A stretch of 64,000 bases of DNA from Halobellus sp. MBLA0158 (GCF_041477585.1 NZ_JBGNYA010000001.1:496001-560000); one strand, 5' to 3'. Counted from the first letter of the stretch, positions 24,502 through 34,107 are shown. The notes: generated by a model from the letters alone, not told the origin. A program made the numbers and translations.

Positions 24502-25041
24502 ATGTTCGACAGCCGCTCCTACGAGGTCCGCCAGCGCATCTCGATCGGGAACAAGTACCGGATCTACGAGGGCGATTCACCCATCCTCGAATCCGCACAG
24601 AAGAAGCTCCGGCTCAAGGAGGACTTCCGCTTCACCGACCCGGAGACCGGGACAGAGCGCTACCGCGTGAAGGCCGACAGTGTGCTCGACATCGCCGCCG
24701 CCTACGACATCGTCGACTCGCAGACCGGCGAGCGCGTGGGCGCGGTCAAGCGCGAGGCCGTCTCGTTTTTCAAACACGAGTACTCCCTGCTGGGCCCCGA
24801 CGGCGACCTCGTGGCGACGATCCGCGAGGACAACGTCCCGCTGGCGATCGCGCGCCGGCTGCTCACGACGCTGATCCCCTTCTCCTACGAGATCGTCACG
24901 CCGGAGGGCGACACCGTCGGCGAGGCGAACGGGGCGTTCTCGCTCCGCGACAGGTACTCGATCGACCTCTTCGACGACGCGCTCGATCCGCGGCTCGCCG
25001 TGGTCGGGATGGTCGTCATCGACGCGATCGAGGAGAACTAA
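24502..25041 (+). CDS. LURP-one-related (Tubby/scramblase-like fold) protein
   Basis: A 179-residue soluble protein of the LURP-one-related family: repeated beta-strands with YEVRQRISIGNKYRIYEG at the start, KEDFRFTDPETGTERYRVKAD, YSLLGPDGDLVATIREDN and a C-terminal central helix LAVVGMVVIDAIEEN. The fold is a 12-stranded barrel around a hydrophobic helix, as in plasma-membrane scramblases. Prokaryotic members have no established role. Complete at both ends. Confidence 0.82.
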   Translation: MFDSRSYEVRQRISIGNKYRIYEGDSPILESAQKKLRLKEDFRFTDPETGTERYRVKADSVLDIAAAYDIVDSQTGERVGAVKREAVSFFKHEYSLLGPDGDLVATIREDNVPLAIARRLLTTLIPFSYEIVTPEGDTVGEANGAFSLRDRYSIDLFDDALDPRLAVVGMVVIDAIEEN

Positions 25042-25155
25042 CCCACCCTTTTCTCGACCAAAAAACGGCCGCTCGGCTCGCACCGCGAGCCTCGCGGTAC
25101 GACCGCTGGAGACTCCGCAACCGCACCGCTTCTGCACCGCTCCGACGACGCCCCG

Positions 25156-26802
25156 TTATCCTTCGCGCCGCAACCGCGTCACCACGAACTCCGTGTCGAG
25201 TTCCCCGAGGAACTCCCCGAGGCGCGGCCCCTGCGGCTGGTCGAAGAAGAGCCGGTAGCCCGCCTCGAAGAAGTCGCCGACATCGACGTCGTGCCGACGC
25301 GCGGTCTCGTACATCTCCCCTTGGATCTCCTCGCCGTCGTGGCCGGCTTCGACGAAGTCCGCGAGGTCGGAGAGCGCGGCCGCGACGTCGCCGTCGACCT
25401 CGGAGAAGTCGACGTCGGGCAGCTCCTCTTGGATCCGGTAGTTGTACTCGTTGTCCAGGCGCTCGGCCCACGCGCGCGCCCGGTCGACCCGTTCGAGGGC
25501 CTCCTCGATCGCCCACTCGGGGGTGTCGTCGTCGACGTAGCCCTCGTTTCTGGCCATCTCGATCCGGAGGTCGCGGTCGTCTGTCATCCCCAGGACGGCC
25601 GCGAACGTGTAGGGAAGGCGGATCCGATCCTCGCGCACCTCGTCGACGACGAACGGGTACGCCCGCTCGGCGAACGCCGAGAGCGTCTCGTCGTCGACGT
25701 CGCCGAAGTACGCCCGCTCGAAGCGGTCGAAGTCGTCGACCAACTGATCGAGTCTGGAGATATCGAGGTCGCGGGCCTTCCGCGGATTGAGCACGAAGAA
25801 GTACCGGAGGACCTCCGGTTCGAGGAGGTCGAGCATCTCCGCGACGGTGACGATGTTGCCCTGCGACGAGGAGAGCGCCTCGCCGTTGAGCGTGAACCAC
25901 TCGTAGACCATCGGGACCGGCGGCTCGATCCCGAGGACGTTGCGGGCGATGTCCTGGCCGGAGGGCCACGACCCCTCGGCGTGGTCCTTGCCGAACGGCT
26001 CGAAGTCGACGCCGAGCACCTGCCACTGGGCGGGCCACTCGAAGCGCCAGGGCAGTTTGCCCTCGCGGAAGGTCGCGGTGCCCTCGTGGCCGCAGCCCTC
26101 GATGGTCTCGTCGCCGACGGTCATATCGGTGCAGACGTACTCGACCGTCCGCGAGTCGAGGTCGACCGACGTCACCGTCTCGGTGATCTTCCCGCACTCC
26201 GCACAGATCGGATTGAAGGGGACGTAGTCCTCGTCGACCTTCGACTGGTATTCGGAGAGCACGTCCCGCGCCTCGTCGGCGTGTTCGAGCACGTGCGCGA
26301 CGACGTCCTCGAAGGTGCCGTCCTCGTAGAGATCCGTGTTCGAGACCATCTCGACGGGGACCCCGAGGCGGTCGGCGTCGGCCTTCAGGAGCGCCGCGAA
26401 GTGCGCGGCGTAGGAGTCGGACTCGCCGAAGGGGTCCGGGATGTCGGTGTAGGGTTTCCCCAGGTTCCGCCCGAGCGCGCCGGCGTCGACGTCGCCGAGG
26501 CCGACGATCTCGCCGTCGACGTCCGCGAGCTTCCGGGGGAGCTTCCGGAGCGGGTCGCGGTCGTCGCTCGTGAACACCTGCCGGACCTCGTGGCCGCGCT
26601 CGCGGAGCACCTCGGCGACGAAGTACCCGCGGATGATCTCGTTGAAGTTCCCGAGGTGGGCGACGCCGGAGGGCGAGACGCCGCCCTTGATGACGATCGG
26701 CTCGTCGGGCTCGCGGGCCTCGATCTCGTCGGCGACCGCCTCGGCCCAGAAGTCGCGCTTCGATTCGCCCGCCGGCTCCGCGTCCGCCGTCTCGTCACTC
26801 AT
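25156..26802 (-). CDS. lysS: Lysyl-tRNA synthetase, class I
   Basis: Charges tRNA-Lys; the class I form is typical of Euryarchaeota. The 548 residues show the HIGH-like HLGN (49-52), a four-cysteine zinc-binding insert (CAECGKITETV and CGHEGTATF), and the KMSKS-equivalent SSSQGN near residue 313. The C-terminal anticodon-binding alpha-helical cage is complete. Its start overlaps the end of the uridylate kinase gene by 8 bases, so the two are cotranscribed with pyrH first. Confidence 0.96.
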   Translation of the reverse strand: MSDETADAEPAGESKRDFWAEAVADEIEAREPDEPIVIKGGVSPSGVAHLGNFNEIIRGYFVAEVLRERGHEVRQVFTSDDRDPLRKLPRKLADVDGEIVGLGDVDAGALGRNLGKPYTDIPDPFGESDSYAAHFAALLKADADRLGVPVEMVSNTDLYEDGTFEDVVAHVLEHADEARDVLSEYQSKVDEDYVPFNPICAECGKITETVTSVDLDSRTVEYVCTDMTVGDETIEGCGHEGTATFREGKLPWRFEWPAQWQVLGVDFEPFGKDHAEGSWPSGQDIARNVLGIEPPVPMVYEWFTLNGEALSSSQGNIVTVAEMLDLLEPEVLRYFFVLNPRKARDLDISRLDQLVDDFDRFERAYFGDVDDETLSAFAERAYPFVVDEVREDRIRLPYTFAAVLGMTDDRDLRIEMARNEGYVDDDTPEWAIEEALERVDRARAWAERLDNEYNYRIQEELPDVDFSEVDGDVAAALSDLADFVEAGHDGEEIQGEMYETARRHDVDVGDFFEAGYRLFFDQPQGPRLGEFLGELDTEFVVTRLRREG

Positions 26803-27517
26803 CGCCCACCCAGTAGCTCGGTTCGTCGTCGCTTCCCGCGGGCACGATGTCGGTCCCGCCGTGGTCGCCCCGGAGCACCGCGTCGGCGATCCGCTCGGGG
26901 TCGGTCCCGTCGAGGACGACCGTCCGCATCTCCGCGCGCTCGATGAGCTTCGCCGCGAGCAGGTCGACGGGCGCGGAGGCGCCCGCGTCGCGGCTCATCG
27001 GCGCGATCACGTCGACGAGTTCGCCCGCCGTCAGCCGCTCGTACTTCTCGGCGCCGTCGTCGGCGCTCGGGTCGGCGCTGTAGACGCCGTCGACGCTCGT
27101 GGCGTAGATGAGGAGATCCGCGTCGACGTACTCCGCGAGCGCGGCCGCGACCGCGTCGGTGGTCTGGCCGGGCATAATGCCGCCCATCACCGAAATGTCG
27201 CCGTGGCGGAGGGCGTCGCCGGCCTCCTCGTAGTCGTGGGCGACCTTCGGATCGACCTGCGAGCCGAGGGCGGCGATCAGGAGCCGCGCGTTGATCCGCG
27301 TGACGTCGATGCCGATCTGGTCGAGCTGGACCTCGTTGGCGCCGAGTTCGCGGGCCGCTCCGATGTAGTCGCGGGCGACGCCGCCGCCGCCGACGACGGC
27401 GCCGATCTCGCAGCCCTCGTCCGCGAGCCGTTCGACGACCGCTGCGTGGCCCTCGACCCGGCGGGCGTCGAGGTCCGGCGCGAGCACGCTCCCACCGATG
27501 GAGACGACGACTCTCAT
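26795..27517 (-). CDS. pyrH: Uridylate kinase (UMP kinase)
   Basis: Phosphorylates UMP to UDP in pyrimidine synthesis. The 240-residue amino-acid-kinase fold has VVSIGGSVLAPD (about 3-14), GAVVGGGGVARDYIGAA (about 40-55) and VMGGIMPGQTTDAVAAALAEY, the archaeal UMP-binding loop. Length matches archaeal PyrH. Overlap with lysS downstream indicates an operon. Confidence 0.94.
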   Translation of the reverse strand: MRVVVSIGGSVLAPDLDARRVEGHAAVVERLADEGCEIGAVVGGGGVARDYIGAARELGANEVQLDQIGIDVTRINARLLIAALGSQVDPKVAHDYEEAGDALRHGDISVMGGIMPGQTTDAVAAALAEYVDADLLIYATSVDGVYSADPSADDGAEKYERLTAGELVDVIAPMSRDAGASAPVDLLAAKLIERAEMRTVVLDGTDPERIADAVLRGDHGGTDIVPAGSDDEPSYWVGDE

Positions 27518-27670
27518 TGCCCCGTCGTTGCCGCGAACCGGGCTTAAGGGTTGTCAACCGCGTATGCCGGCGCGTCGCCGGCGGTCGTCCGACCGTCGTC
27601 GCGCGGCCCGCCGTCTCGTCCACTCGCCCGTCCGACAGTGTAAAGCCGATCGCCGCCCCGACACGGGAGT

Positions 27671-28483
27671 ATGCAGGTACTCGGAGTCGTCGGCGCCGGC
27701 GCGTCGACCCTGTGCGAGCGCGTCGCGCCCCACCTCGACGGCCGTGTCGCCGTGGTCGAACGCCGCGCGGGCGACGCCGACGGCGACTCGTCGGCCGCGC
27801 CCGAGACGGATGCCAACCATCCCGACGGCGTCGATACCGCTTACGCGCTCGGTGACGGATCGTGGAGCGCCGCCGGCGGCGACCGCTCGCTGGACGACGT
27901 GCTCGACGACCTCGCCCCGACGTACGACCACGCGCTGCTCGTCGGCTTTCCGGACGCCGCGTTCCCGACGGTCGCGCTGGGCGACGCCACGGCCTCGAAC
28001 GTCGCTCTCGACGCCGCCGACGCCGACGCGGTCGACGTCGAATCCGTCCTGGAGACGATCGCCGACGCCGAGCCCCACGTCACGCTCGAAGCGCTCGTCG
28101 AGCAGGTGAAGGCCTCCCCCCGGGCCGACCGCGCCGGCGCGATCGCGACGTTCACCGGCCGGGTCCGGACCAAGGACGGCGAAGAGGACCCCGAGACGCT
28201 CGAACTGACCTTCGAGAAGTACGAGGGCGTCGCCGAAGAGCGGATGCGGGAGATCGAGTCCGAACTGATGGAGCGCGACGGCGTCCAGGAGGTCGTCTGC
28301 TTCCACCGCACCGGCACCCTTCAGTCGGGCGAGGACATCGTCTTCGTCGTCGTCCTCGCCGGCCACCGCGAGGAGGCCTTCGAGACCGTCTCGGACGGCA
28401 TCAACCGCCTGAAGGACGAGGTCCCGATCTTCAAGCGCGAGACCACGGTCGAAGAGGACTTCTGGGTCCACGACCGCCAGTAA
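27671..28483 (+). CDS. moaE: MoaE-type molybdopterin synthase large subunit with N-terminal MobB-like domain
   Basis: A 270-residue fusion. The C-terminal half (about 135-270) is MoaE, which inserts dithiolene sulfur with MoaD to make molybdopterin: ATFTGRVRTKDGEE, LEYEKYEGVAEERM-type segment (here FEKYEGVAEERMREIE), VCFHRTGTLQSGEDIVFV and the active-site lysine region VPIFKRETT. The N-terminal half resembles MobB, but its P-loop VGAGASTL lacks the Lys of a normal Walker A, so nucleotide binding is doubtful. The short MoaD partner is not in this window. Confidence 0.88.
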   Translation: MQVLGVVGAGASTLCERVAPHLDGRVAVVERRAGDADGDSSAAPETDANHPDGVDTAYALGDGSWSAAGGDRSLDDVLDDLAPTYDHALLVGFPDAAFPTVALGDATASNVALDAADADAVDVESVLETIADAEPHVTLEALVEQVKASPRADRAGAIATFTGRVRTKDGEEDPETLELTFEKYEGVAEERMREIESELMERDGVQEVVCFHRTGTLQSGEDIVFVVVLAGHREEAFETVSDGINRLKDEVPIFKRETTVEEDFWVHDRQ

Positions 28484-28794
28484 TCGGCCGCGATTCCGCC
28501 TCTCGATCGATTTCTTCTCGCCGGATTCGACTCCGCGCGCTGTGATTTCTCGTCGCCACCGCGGCCGTCTCGTGCGGAATCTGCCTCGAATTGGGCCGTT
28601 TCACCGGGATATAAATTCATTCTTTATTCTGTGAACTAAAGACTTAGAAGACGATATAAAACGTAAAAACGAATTTGAACTGCTTCTAAACGATCCGAAC
28701 GATCACGGTTTACCGGTGAATCGAGCCGAATTCCTCCCAACGTTCCTCCCTTTATATACTCCCCCGACGACAAGCGGGGAGCGAGGTGACACAG
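28484..28794. other. Intergenic region with promoter of the 28795 gene
   Basis: About 310 bp, AT-rich in the second half. TTTATATA at 28751-28758 is a good TATA box; transcription would start near 28780, and GAGGTGA at 28783-28789 is a strong ribosome binding site just before ATG 28795. No RNA gene or frame is convincing in the rest. Confidence 0.6.
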
Positions 28795-29061
28795 ATGAGC
28801 GCAACCACGACACCCTCCACCGAGACTGCCGCCGACGACGTACCCAAAGAAGAGCGCTTGAAGTCCTTCCTCCTGGAGAAGGCCCAGGACGGGGAGATGT
28901 ACTTCAAGTCCAAGTTCATCGCCGAGGAGGTCGGTCTCTCGCCCAAGGAGATCGGCGCCCTGATGGTGAAGCTCAAGGACTCCGCCTCGGAACTCACCGT
29001 CGAGAAGTGGTCGTACACGAGCGCGACCACTTGGCGAGTCGAACCCGCCGACGCGGCGTAA
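28795..29061 (+). CDS. Small winged-helix-like haloarchaeal protein (probably DUF7123)
   Basis: I use ATG 28795 (MSATTTPSTETAADD), which has the GAGGTGA ribosome binding site; a second ATG three codons upstream overlaps that site. The 88 residues contain EERLKSFLLEKAQDGEMYFKSKFIAEEVGLSPKEIGALMVKLKD, a clear winged helix-turn-helix pattern. A strong promoter suggests abundant expression. Such proteins are conserved in haloarchaea and are probably DNA-binding; targets unknown. The DUF number is from memory. Confidence 0.78.
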   Translation: MSATTTPSTETAADDVPKEERLKSFLLEKAQDGEMYFKSKFIAEEVGLSPKEIGALMVKLKDSASELTVEKWSYTSATTWRVEPADAA

Positions 29062-29225
29062 GCGCTCATCGCCCCTGAATTGGTCCGCGCGACCGCCGCG
29101 TCGTCTCCGAACCGCCCGCCGAACTGACTTCCTCCCCGTTTCCACGCCCGTAGCGACGCCTCCGCCCCCGCCGTGCGTCGCCTCTGTCGGGGAGTTTATC
29201 CGACTGTGCGCCCTACCGGCGTTCG

Positions 29226-30365
29226 ATGGATTCCCCCGATTCGGTGGCCGGACCGCCGGTCGACGCCCTCCGATCGGTGTTCCACCTCCAGGAGACCAGA
29301 CGCGACGGGGACCGGGTGGTCTTCTACGGCGAGTCGCTCGTCCCCGAGCAGATGCTCCTCCGCGAGGTGTGGGGGGCGTTCCGCGAGGCCGGCTACGAGA
29401 TACAGGTCTCGACGACCCGCGGCCCCCGCGACGACGTCGTCGTCGCCCGGCCGACGGCGAACGGCGTCGACGGGATCCCCTGGAAGAACCTCGTGCTCTT
29501 TTCGGCGACGATCGTCTCGACGCTCCTGGTCGGGGCGCTTACGTGGTACTACATTCCGCTCTCGGACCTCCTCGCGGATCCCCTCCTGGTGCTCCGCGCC
29601 TGGCCGTTCACGGTCGCGATCCTGGGCGTCCTCGCGACGCACGAACTCGGCCACTACGTGATGGGGCGCTACCACGGCGTCGACGTCTCCCTGCCCTACG
29701 TGATCCCCTTCATCTTCCCGTTCGGCACGCTCGGCGCGATCATCCGGATGCGCGGGCAGATGCCCGACCGCGAGACGCTCTTCGACATCGGCGTGGCCGG
29801 GCCGCTGGCCGGGCTGGCCGCGACGATCGTGGTCACCGCGGTCGGCCTCTCGCTGCCGCCGATCGAGGTCCCGCCGTGGGCGCTCCGGGGTTCCGGCCAG
29901 GTGATCGTCTTCAACAATCCGCCGCTGTTGAACCTCCTCGCGTCGCTGCTGGGCGAGCCGACAGAGTACGCCGACCCGAGCGTCGCCGTCAATCCGGTGA
30001 TCATCGGCGGCTGGGTCGGGATGTTCTTCACCGTCCTCAATCTCCTCCCCGTCGGACAGCTGGACGGCGGCCACATCCTCCGGGCGATGCTCGGTGAGTC
30101 CCAGGAGCGCGTCGCGGCGGTCGTCCCCGCGGCCCTCTTCGGCATCGCGGCGTACCTCCACTACGGTCTCGGCTACGCGCTGAACGAGTCGGTCGGCCTC
30201 TGGGCGTTCTGGGGGCTGCTCTCGGCGTTCATCGCGTTCAAGGGCCCCGCGAACCCGATCGACGATTCGCCGCTCGATGCGCCCCGGCTGGTCGTCGGCG
30301 TCCTCACCTTCGCGCTCGGGGCGCTCTGCTTCCTGCTCGTCCCGGTCGAAGTGATGGCTGCATAG
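29226..30365 (+). CDS. Site-2 protease, M50, without PDZ
   Basis: A 379-residue membrane metalloprotease. A cytoplasmic N-terminal domain of about 90 residues (FHLQETRRDGDRVVFYG) precedes the membrane part; HELGH lies at about residues 139-143 in ATHELGHYVMGRYHGV, and the second motif LNLLPVGQLDGGHILRA carries the Asp ligand. The architecture resembles the plant EGY1/cyanobacterial type. Six or more membrane helices. A second, PDZ-containing S2P is at 21889-23703, so the cell has at least two. Substrate unknown. Confidence 0.92.
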   Translation: MDSPDSVAGPPVDALRSVFHLQETRRDGDRVVFYGESLVPEQMLLREVWGAFREAGYEIQVSTTRGPRDDVVVARPTANGVDGIPWKNLVLFSATIVSTLLVGALTWYYIPLSDLLADPLLVLRAWPFTVAILGVLATHELGHYVMGRYHGVDVSLPYVIPFIFPFGTLGAIIRMRGQMPDRETLFDIGVAGPLAGLAATIVVTAVGLSLPPIEVPPWALRGSGQVIVFNNPPLLNLLASLLGEPTEYADPSVAVNPVIIGGWVGMFFTVLNLLPVGQLDGGHILRAMLGESQERVAAVVPAALFGIAAYLHYGLGYALNESVGLWAFWGLLSAFIAFKGPANPIDDSPLDAPRLVVGVLTFALGALCFLLVPVEVMAA

Positions 30366-30405
30366 CCGGGCTTTCGAGTCCCGGGCGAATCACCTCGTCT
30401 CGGAC

Positions 30406-31284
30406 TCACTCGTGGGTGTAGCCCTCGTCGGCGAGCGGCTCGCCGTCCATCCGGACGCCCTCGCTCGCCTCCGTGACCGTCCCGATCGCCGAGAGCGGCA
30501 CCGGCGAGGCGGCGCGCGCGTCGCCGAGGCTCGCCCGCGGGAGCGCACAGACGAGTTCGAAGTCCTCGCCGACGCCCGTCGCCATTCGCTTCCGGTCCGC
30601 CGCGTCGGTCGCGTACTCCTCTACCGCGTCGTGGACCGGAATCCGGTCCCACGAGACGTCGAAACCGACCTCCGAGGCCTCCGCGAGCTGGTGGAGCGAC
30701 CGCGCGAGGCCGTCCGAGGAGTCCATCATCGCGGTCGCGTGCGGCGCGAGCGCCTGTCCGGCCGCGACCCGCGGCGGGAACCGAAAGAGGTCGTTGCCGC
30801 GGTCGACGTCGTCGGCCTCGAACGCCCGGAGCGCCGCGGCGGTCCGACCCACGGTCCCAGTGACGCAGACGACGTTGCCGGGCTCCGCTCCCGACCGGCG
30901 GACCGGCGCGTCGGTCTCGCCGAGGGCGGTCGACGCGACCGTGAACTCCGTCCCGGTGTCGAGGTCGCCGCCGACGTACTCGGCGCCGACGGCGTCGCAG
31001 ACGTCCACCGCGCCCTCGACGAACGCGTCGAGTTCCTCCTCCACGAGGCTCGGAGCGGCGTAGGCGGCGACTGCGGCGGTCGCGTCGGCGCCCATCGCGG
31101 CCACGTCCGACAGCGACGCGCCGACGGAGCGCCAGCCGGCGGTGTAGCGGGTCGTCCCCGCCGGGAAGTCGGTCGCCTCGTGGAGCATATCGGTCGTCAC
31201 CACGAGGCCGTCGACGACGGCGGCGTCGTCGCCGGCGGCGGGGAGCGCGGCCGCGAGTCGCCGGAGCGCCGAGCGTTCGTCCAT
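30406..31284 (-). CDS. thiL: Thiamine-monophosphate kinase
   Basis: Last step of thiamine diphosphate synthesis: ATP plus thiamine monophosphate to thiamine diphosphate. 292 residues with DDAAVVDGLVVTTDMLHEATDF near the start (metal-binding Asp residues), GADATAAVAAYAAPS, EYVGGDLDTG, VCVTGTVGRTAAAL and MMDSSDGLARSLHQLAE, all ThiL/PurM-type signatures. Convergent with the site-2 protease gene (40 bp apart). Confidence 0.93.
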   Translation of the reverse strand: MDERSALRRLAAALPAAGDDAAVVDGLVVTTDMLHEATDFPAGTTRYTAGWRSVGASLSDVAAMGADATAAVAAYAAPSLVEEELDAFVEGAVDVCDAVGAEYVGGDLDTGTEFTVASTALGETDAPVRRSGAEPGNVVCVTGTVGRTAAALRAFEADDVDRGNDLFRFPPRVAAGQALAPHATAMMDSSDGLARSLHQLAEASEVGFDVSWDRIPVHDAVEEYATDAADRKRMATGVGEDFELVCALPRASLGDARAASPVPLSAIGTVTEASEGVRMDGEPLADEGYTHE

Positions 31285-31430
31285 ACCCGCGATCCGGCCC
31301 CGTCGGGCAAAAAGCCGACGTCACGCTGGCGCGGGCGGCGGACCAGCCCTCGCGCGTTCGCGAGCGGCAACGGTTCGCACACTGCCGCCGGTTTCGATGG
31401 CTTGATGGCCGGAAGGGCCGAGGTCCGGAT

Positions 31431-32480
31431 ATGGTCCGCGAGAACCTCCGAGCGACGGTCCTCGGGTTCGTCGCGGCCGTCGGCGTCTTCGCGCTCCTGT
31501 TCTACTTCGCGGGCGTCGACGACCTCGTGGCCACGCTTCGGGACGCGGACCCGCAGTACCTCGTCTTCGTGCTCCTCGCGACGCTCGCGTGGCTGGCGGC
31601 CTGGAGCCTCTCGCTGAACACGGTGCTCGACGTGCTCGGCGTCGAACTCTCCTACGTCTCGTCGTTCCTGGTCTTCGCCGGCGCGACGTTCTCGAACAAC
31701 ATCACCCCCTTCGGACAGGCCGGCGGCGAGCCCGTGACGGCGTACCTCATCTCCCGCGCCGCCGACGCCGAGTACGAGCGGAGCCTCGCGGCCATCGCCA
31801 GCGTCGACACGCTGAACTTCGTCCCCTCGATCACGATCGCGCTCGTCGGCGCGGGCTACTTCGCCACCGAGGTCGCGCTCAGCACGAACGAGAACATCCT
31901 GGCCGCCATCGGCGCCGTGGTCGCGCTCGCGGTGCTCGTGCCCGGCCTCGTCTACGCCGGCTGGCGCCGCCGCTACCGGCTCGAAGCCCGCGTCGTCAGC
32001 GCGCTCACGCCGCTGATCCGCTCGCTCGCCGACCGGCTCCCGCGCGTGTCGGTCCCGACGCCCGAGGGGATCGAGCGCCGGATCAACGGCTTCTTCCGGG
32101 CGATCGAGCGCGTCGCCTCCAACCCCCGGGGGCTGGCGCTGGCGCTCGGCGCGTCGGCGGCGGGCTGGCTCTGTCAGATGCTCGCGCTCTGGCTCGCGTT
32201 CGGCGCCATCGGCGTCGACGTGCGGCTCTCGGTCGCGCTCGTCGTCGTCCCGATCGCCGCGATCGCGGGCGTGACACCGCTTCCCGGCGGGGCCGGCGGG
32301 ATCGAGACCGTGCTCGTAGTCCTGCTCTTGGCCGCGCCGCTCCCTACCATCACCGAACCGATCGCCGTCGCCGCCGTCGTCATCTTCCGCGGCGCGATCT
32401 ACTGGGTGCCGACGATCCTCGGCGGCGCGGTCGTCGCCTGGATCGGCTCCGGGCTCGGCATCGGCGCCGGTCCCGAGTAG
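31431..32480 (+). CDS. AglD/MprF-type (UPF0104) integral membrane protein
   Basis: A 349-residue protein with about eight membrane helices of the lysylphosphatidylglycerol synthase transmembrane family. Family features include NNITPFGQAGGEPVTAYLISR (about 86-106) and GVTPLPGGAGGIETVLVVLLL near the C-terminus. Haloarchaeal relatives include AglD-associated proteins in N-glycosylation and putative lipid flippases. A role in moving a lipid-linked substrate across the membrane is likely; no aminoacyltransferase domain is attached. Confidence 0.85.
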   Translation: MVRENLRATVLGFVAAVGVFALLFYFAGVDDLVATLRDADPQYLVFVLLATLAWLAAWSLSLNTVLDVLGVELSYVSSFLVFAGATFSNNITPFGQAGGEPVTAYLISRAADAEYERSLAAIASVDTLNFVPSITIALVGAGYFATEVALSTNENILAAIGAVVALAVLVPGLVYAGWRRRYRLEARVVSALTPLIRSLADRLPRVSVPTPEGIERRINGFFRAIERVASNPRGLALALGASAAGWLCQMLALWLAFGAIGVDVRLSVALVVVPIAAIAGVTPLPGGAGGIETVLVVLLLAAPLPTITEPIAVAAVVIFRGAIYWVPTILGGAVVAWIGSGLGIGAGPE

Positions 32481-32608
32481 GTCGAACGCGACGGCGGCGG
32501 CTCCGCGACGAGTCCGCGATCGGTTCTCGCCGGACCCCCGAGAGTGCCTCTCACGCCCCGTAGCGCCGATACGATGGCTTTAAACGACGCCGTCGGGAAT
32601 TGGTCCCT

Positions 32609-33064
32609 ATGGTAAGTGTCTACGACGTTCCGGCCGACGCCCTCATCGAGGACGTCGCCGACCGGCTCGCGGACCGAATCGAGGAGCCCGACTGGATCGA
32701 CTTCGCCAAGACCGGCCAGACCAAGGAACTGCCGCCCCAGCAGGACGACTTCTGGTACGTCCGCGCGGCGTCGCTCCTCCGCAAGGTCGCAAAGGAGGGC
32801 CCGATCGGCGTCGACCGCCTCTCGACGGAGTACGGCGGCCGCAAGCGTGGCTCGAACCGCTACAAGGTCTCGGGCAACAGCTCCGGCACCGGGAGCAAGA
32901 AGGTCATCCGGAAGGCGCTCCAGCAGCTCGAAGAGGAGGGCCTCGTCGAGACCGCGAAGGGCCAGGGCCGCCGCATCACCGCCGAGGGCCAGAGCTTCCT
33001 CGACAACGCCGCCGCCGACGTCCTCGACGAGCTCGACCGGCCGGAACTCGAACGCTACGCGTAA
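32609..33064 (+). CDS. rps19e: 30S ribosomal protein S19e
   Basis: Small-subunit ribosomal protein. ATG 32609 (MVSVYDVPADALI) gives the conserved N-terminus; a GTG-like extension of three codons is not conserved. The sequence contains DDFWYVRAASLLRKVAKEGP and LQQLEEEGLVETAKGQGR, standard S19e. It is followed after 76 bp by the PDCD5-like gene, a pairing usual in archaea. Confidence 0.96.
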   Translation: MVSVYDVPADALIEDVADRLADRIEEPDWIDFAKTGQTKELPPQQDDFWYVRAASLLRKVAKEGPIGVDRLSTEYGGRKRGSNRYKVSGNSSGTGSKKVIRKALQQLEEEGLVETAKGQGRRITAEGQSFLDNAAADVLDELDRPELERYA

Positions 33065-33140
33065 CCTCGATCCGCGCGTCGATATCAGCCGCCTCCCGAC
33101 GACGTAACCGTTTTTAGCACTGCGACGGAATTTCACACCG

Positions 33141-33503
33141 ATGAGTGGATCCCCCGACGACGACCGACTGGAGGAACTGCGCGAACAGAAGATGCAGGAG
33201 CTCCGCGAGCAGGCCCAGGGCGGACAGGGCGGGCAGGACCGCGAGGCCGCCCAGGAAGCCGCACGCGAGCAGGCGGAGGCCAAACAGGAGGCGATGCTGA
33301 AGCAGTATCTCACCGACGGCGCCCGCCAGCGGCTCAACGCCGTCGAGATGTCGAAGCCCGACTTCGCGGAGAAGGTGAAAAAGCAGGTCCTCGCCTTGGC
33401 CCAGAGCGGCCGCATCCAGGGCCGCATCGACGAAGACCAGATGCGCGACCTGCTCAAGGAACTGCAGCCCGAGTCGAAGAGCTTCGACATCCGGCGCCGA
33501 TAG
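33141..33503 (+). CDS. PDCD5-like DNA-binding protein
   Basis: A 120-residue member of the PDCD5/TFAR19 family: a charged N-terminal helix ([18 protein letters not shown]), a Gln/Ala-rich stretch, then a three-helix bundle ([45 protein letters not shown]) ending in RRR. Archaeal members bind DNA; role unclear. Directly upstream of a GTG-started PP-loop gene (7 bp). Confidence 0.94.
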   Translation: MSGSPDDDRLEELREQKMQELREQAQGGQGGQDREAAQEAAREQAEAKQEAMLKQYLTDGARQRLNAVEMSKPDFAEKVKKQVLALAQSGRIQGRIDEDQMRDLLKELQPESKSFDIRRR

Positions 33504-33510
33504 CGGACCC

Positions 33511-34107
33511 GTGGACCTCGCGCTCCTCTTCAGCGGCGGCAAGGACTCGACGCTCGCGGGGTTGTTCCTCGATTCCTTCTACGACGTGCGGCTGGTGACG
33601 GGCCGCTTCGGCGTCACCGACGACTGGGAGCACGCGGCGGCGGCCGCCGACCGGCTCGGCTACCCCTTCGAGGCCGTCGACCTCGACCGCGACGTCGCCG
33701 AGGAGGCGGCGGCGCGGATGCGCGAGGACGGCTACCCCCGAAACGGGATCCAGCGCGTCCACGAGCACGCCCTCGAACGCGCCGCCGACCTCGACGTCGA
33801 CGCCGTCGCCGACGGCACCCGCCGGGACGACCGCGTCCCCACCGTCTCGCGCGCCCAGGCCCAGAGCCTCGAAGACCGCCACGGCGTCGACTACCTCTCG
33901 CCGCTGGCCGGCCTGGGCCGCCACGCCGTCGACCGCCTCGTCGACGAGAACTTAGACGTCGAGACCGGCCCCTCCGCGGAGATCCCGAAGGGCGACTACG
34001 AGGCCGAACTCCGCGAACTGATCGCCCGCGAGGGCGGCCGCGAGGCCGTCGATCGGGTGTTCCCGGACCACGAGCAGTCGTACGTCCGCGGGTTCGCCGA
34101 CGACTGA
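33511..34107 (+). CDS. PP-loop (adenylation-type) ATPase
   Basis: GTG start 7 bp after the PDCD5 gene. 198 residues of the HUP-type ATP pyrophosphatase fold with the PP-loop FSGGKDSTLAG (about 7-17). Enzymes of this class adenylate a substrate, often in tRNA thiolation or diphthamide synthesis. Residues VADGTRRDDRVPTVSRAQAQSLEDRHGVDYLSPL resemble the asparagine-synthase-like archaeal subfamily. No cysteine or zinc motif for thiolation is visible. The substrate is unknown; the ribosomal neighbours fit a translation-linked role. Confidence 0.82.
   Translation: MDLALLFSGGKDSTLAGLFLDSFYDVRLVTGRFGVTDDWEHAAAAADRLGYPFEAVDLDRDVAEEAAARMREDGYPRNGIQRVHEHALERAADLDVDAVADGTRRDDRVPTVSRAQAQSLEDRHGVDYLSPLAGLGRHAVDRLVDENLDVETGPSAEIPKGDYEAELRELIAREGGREAVDRVFPDHEQSYVRGFADD

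Noticed and set aside
28636-29145. 169-codon minus-strand frame opposite the DUF7123-like gene
   Set aside because: Shadow of the plus-strand gene that has a TATA box, ribosome binding site and winged-helix pattern.
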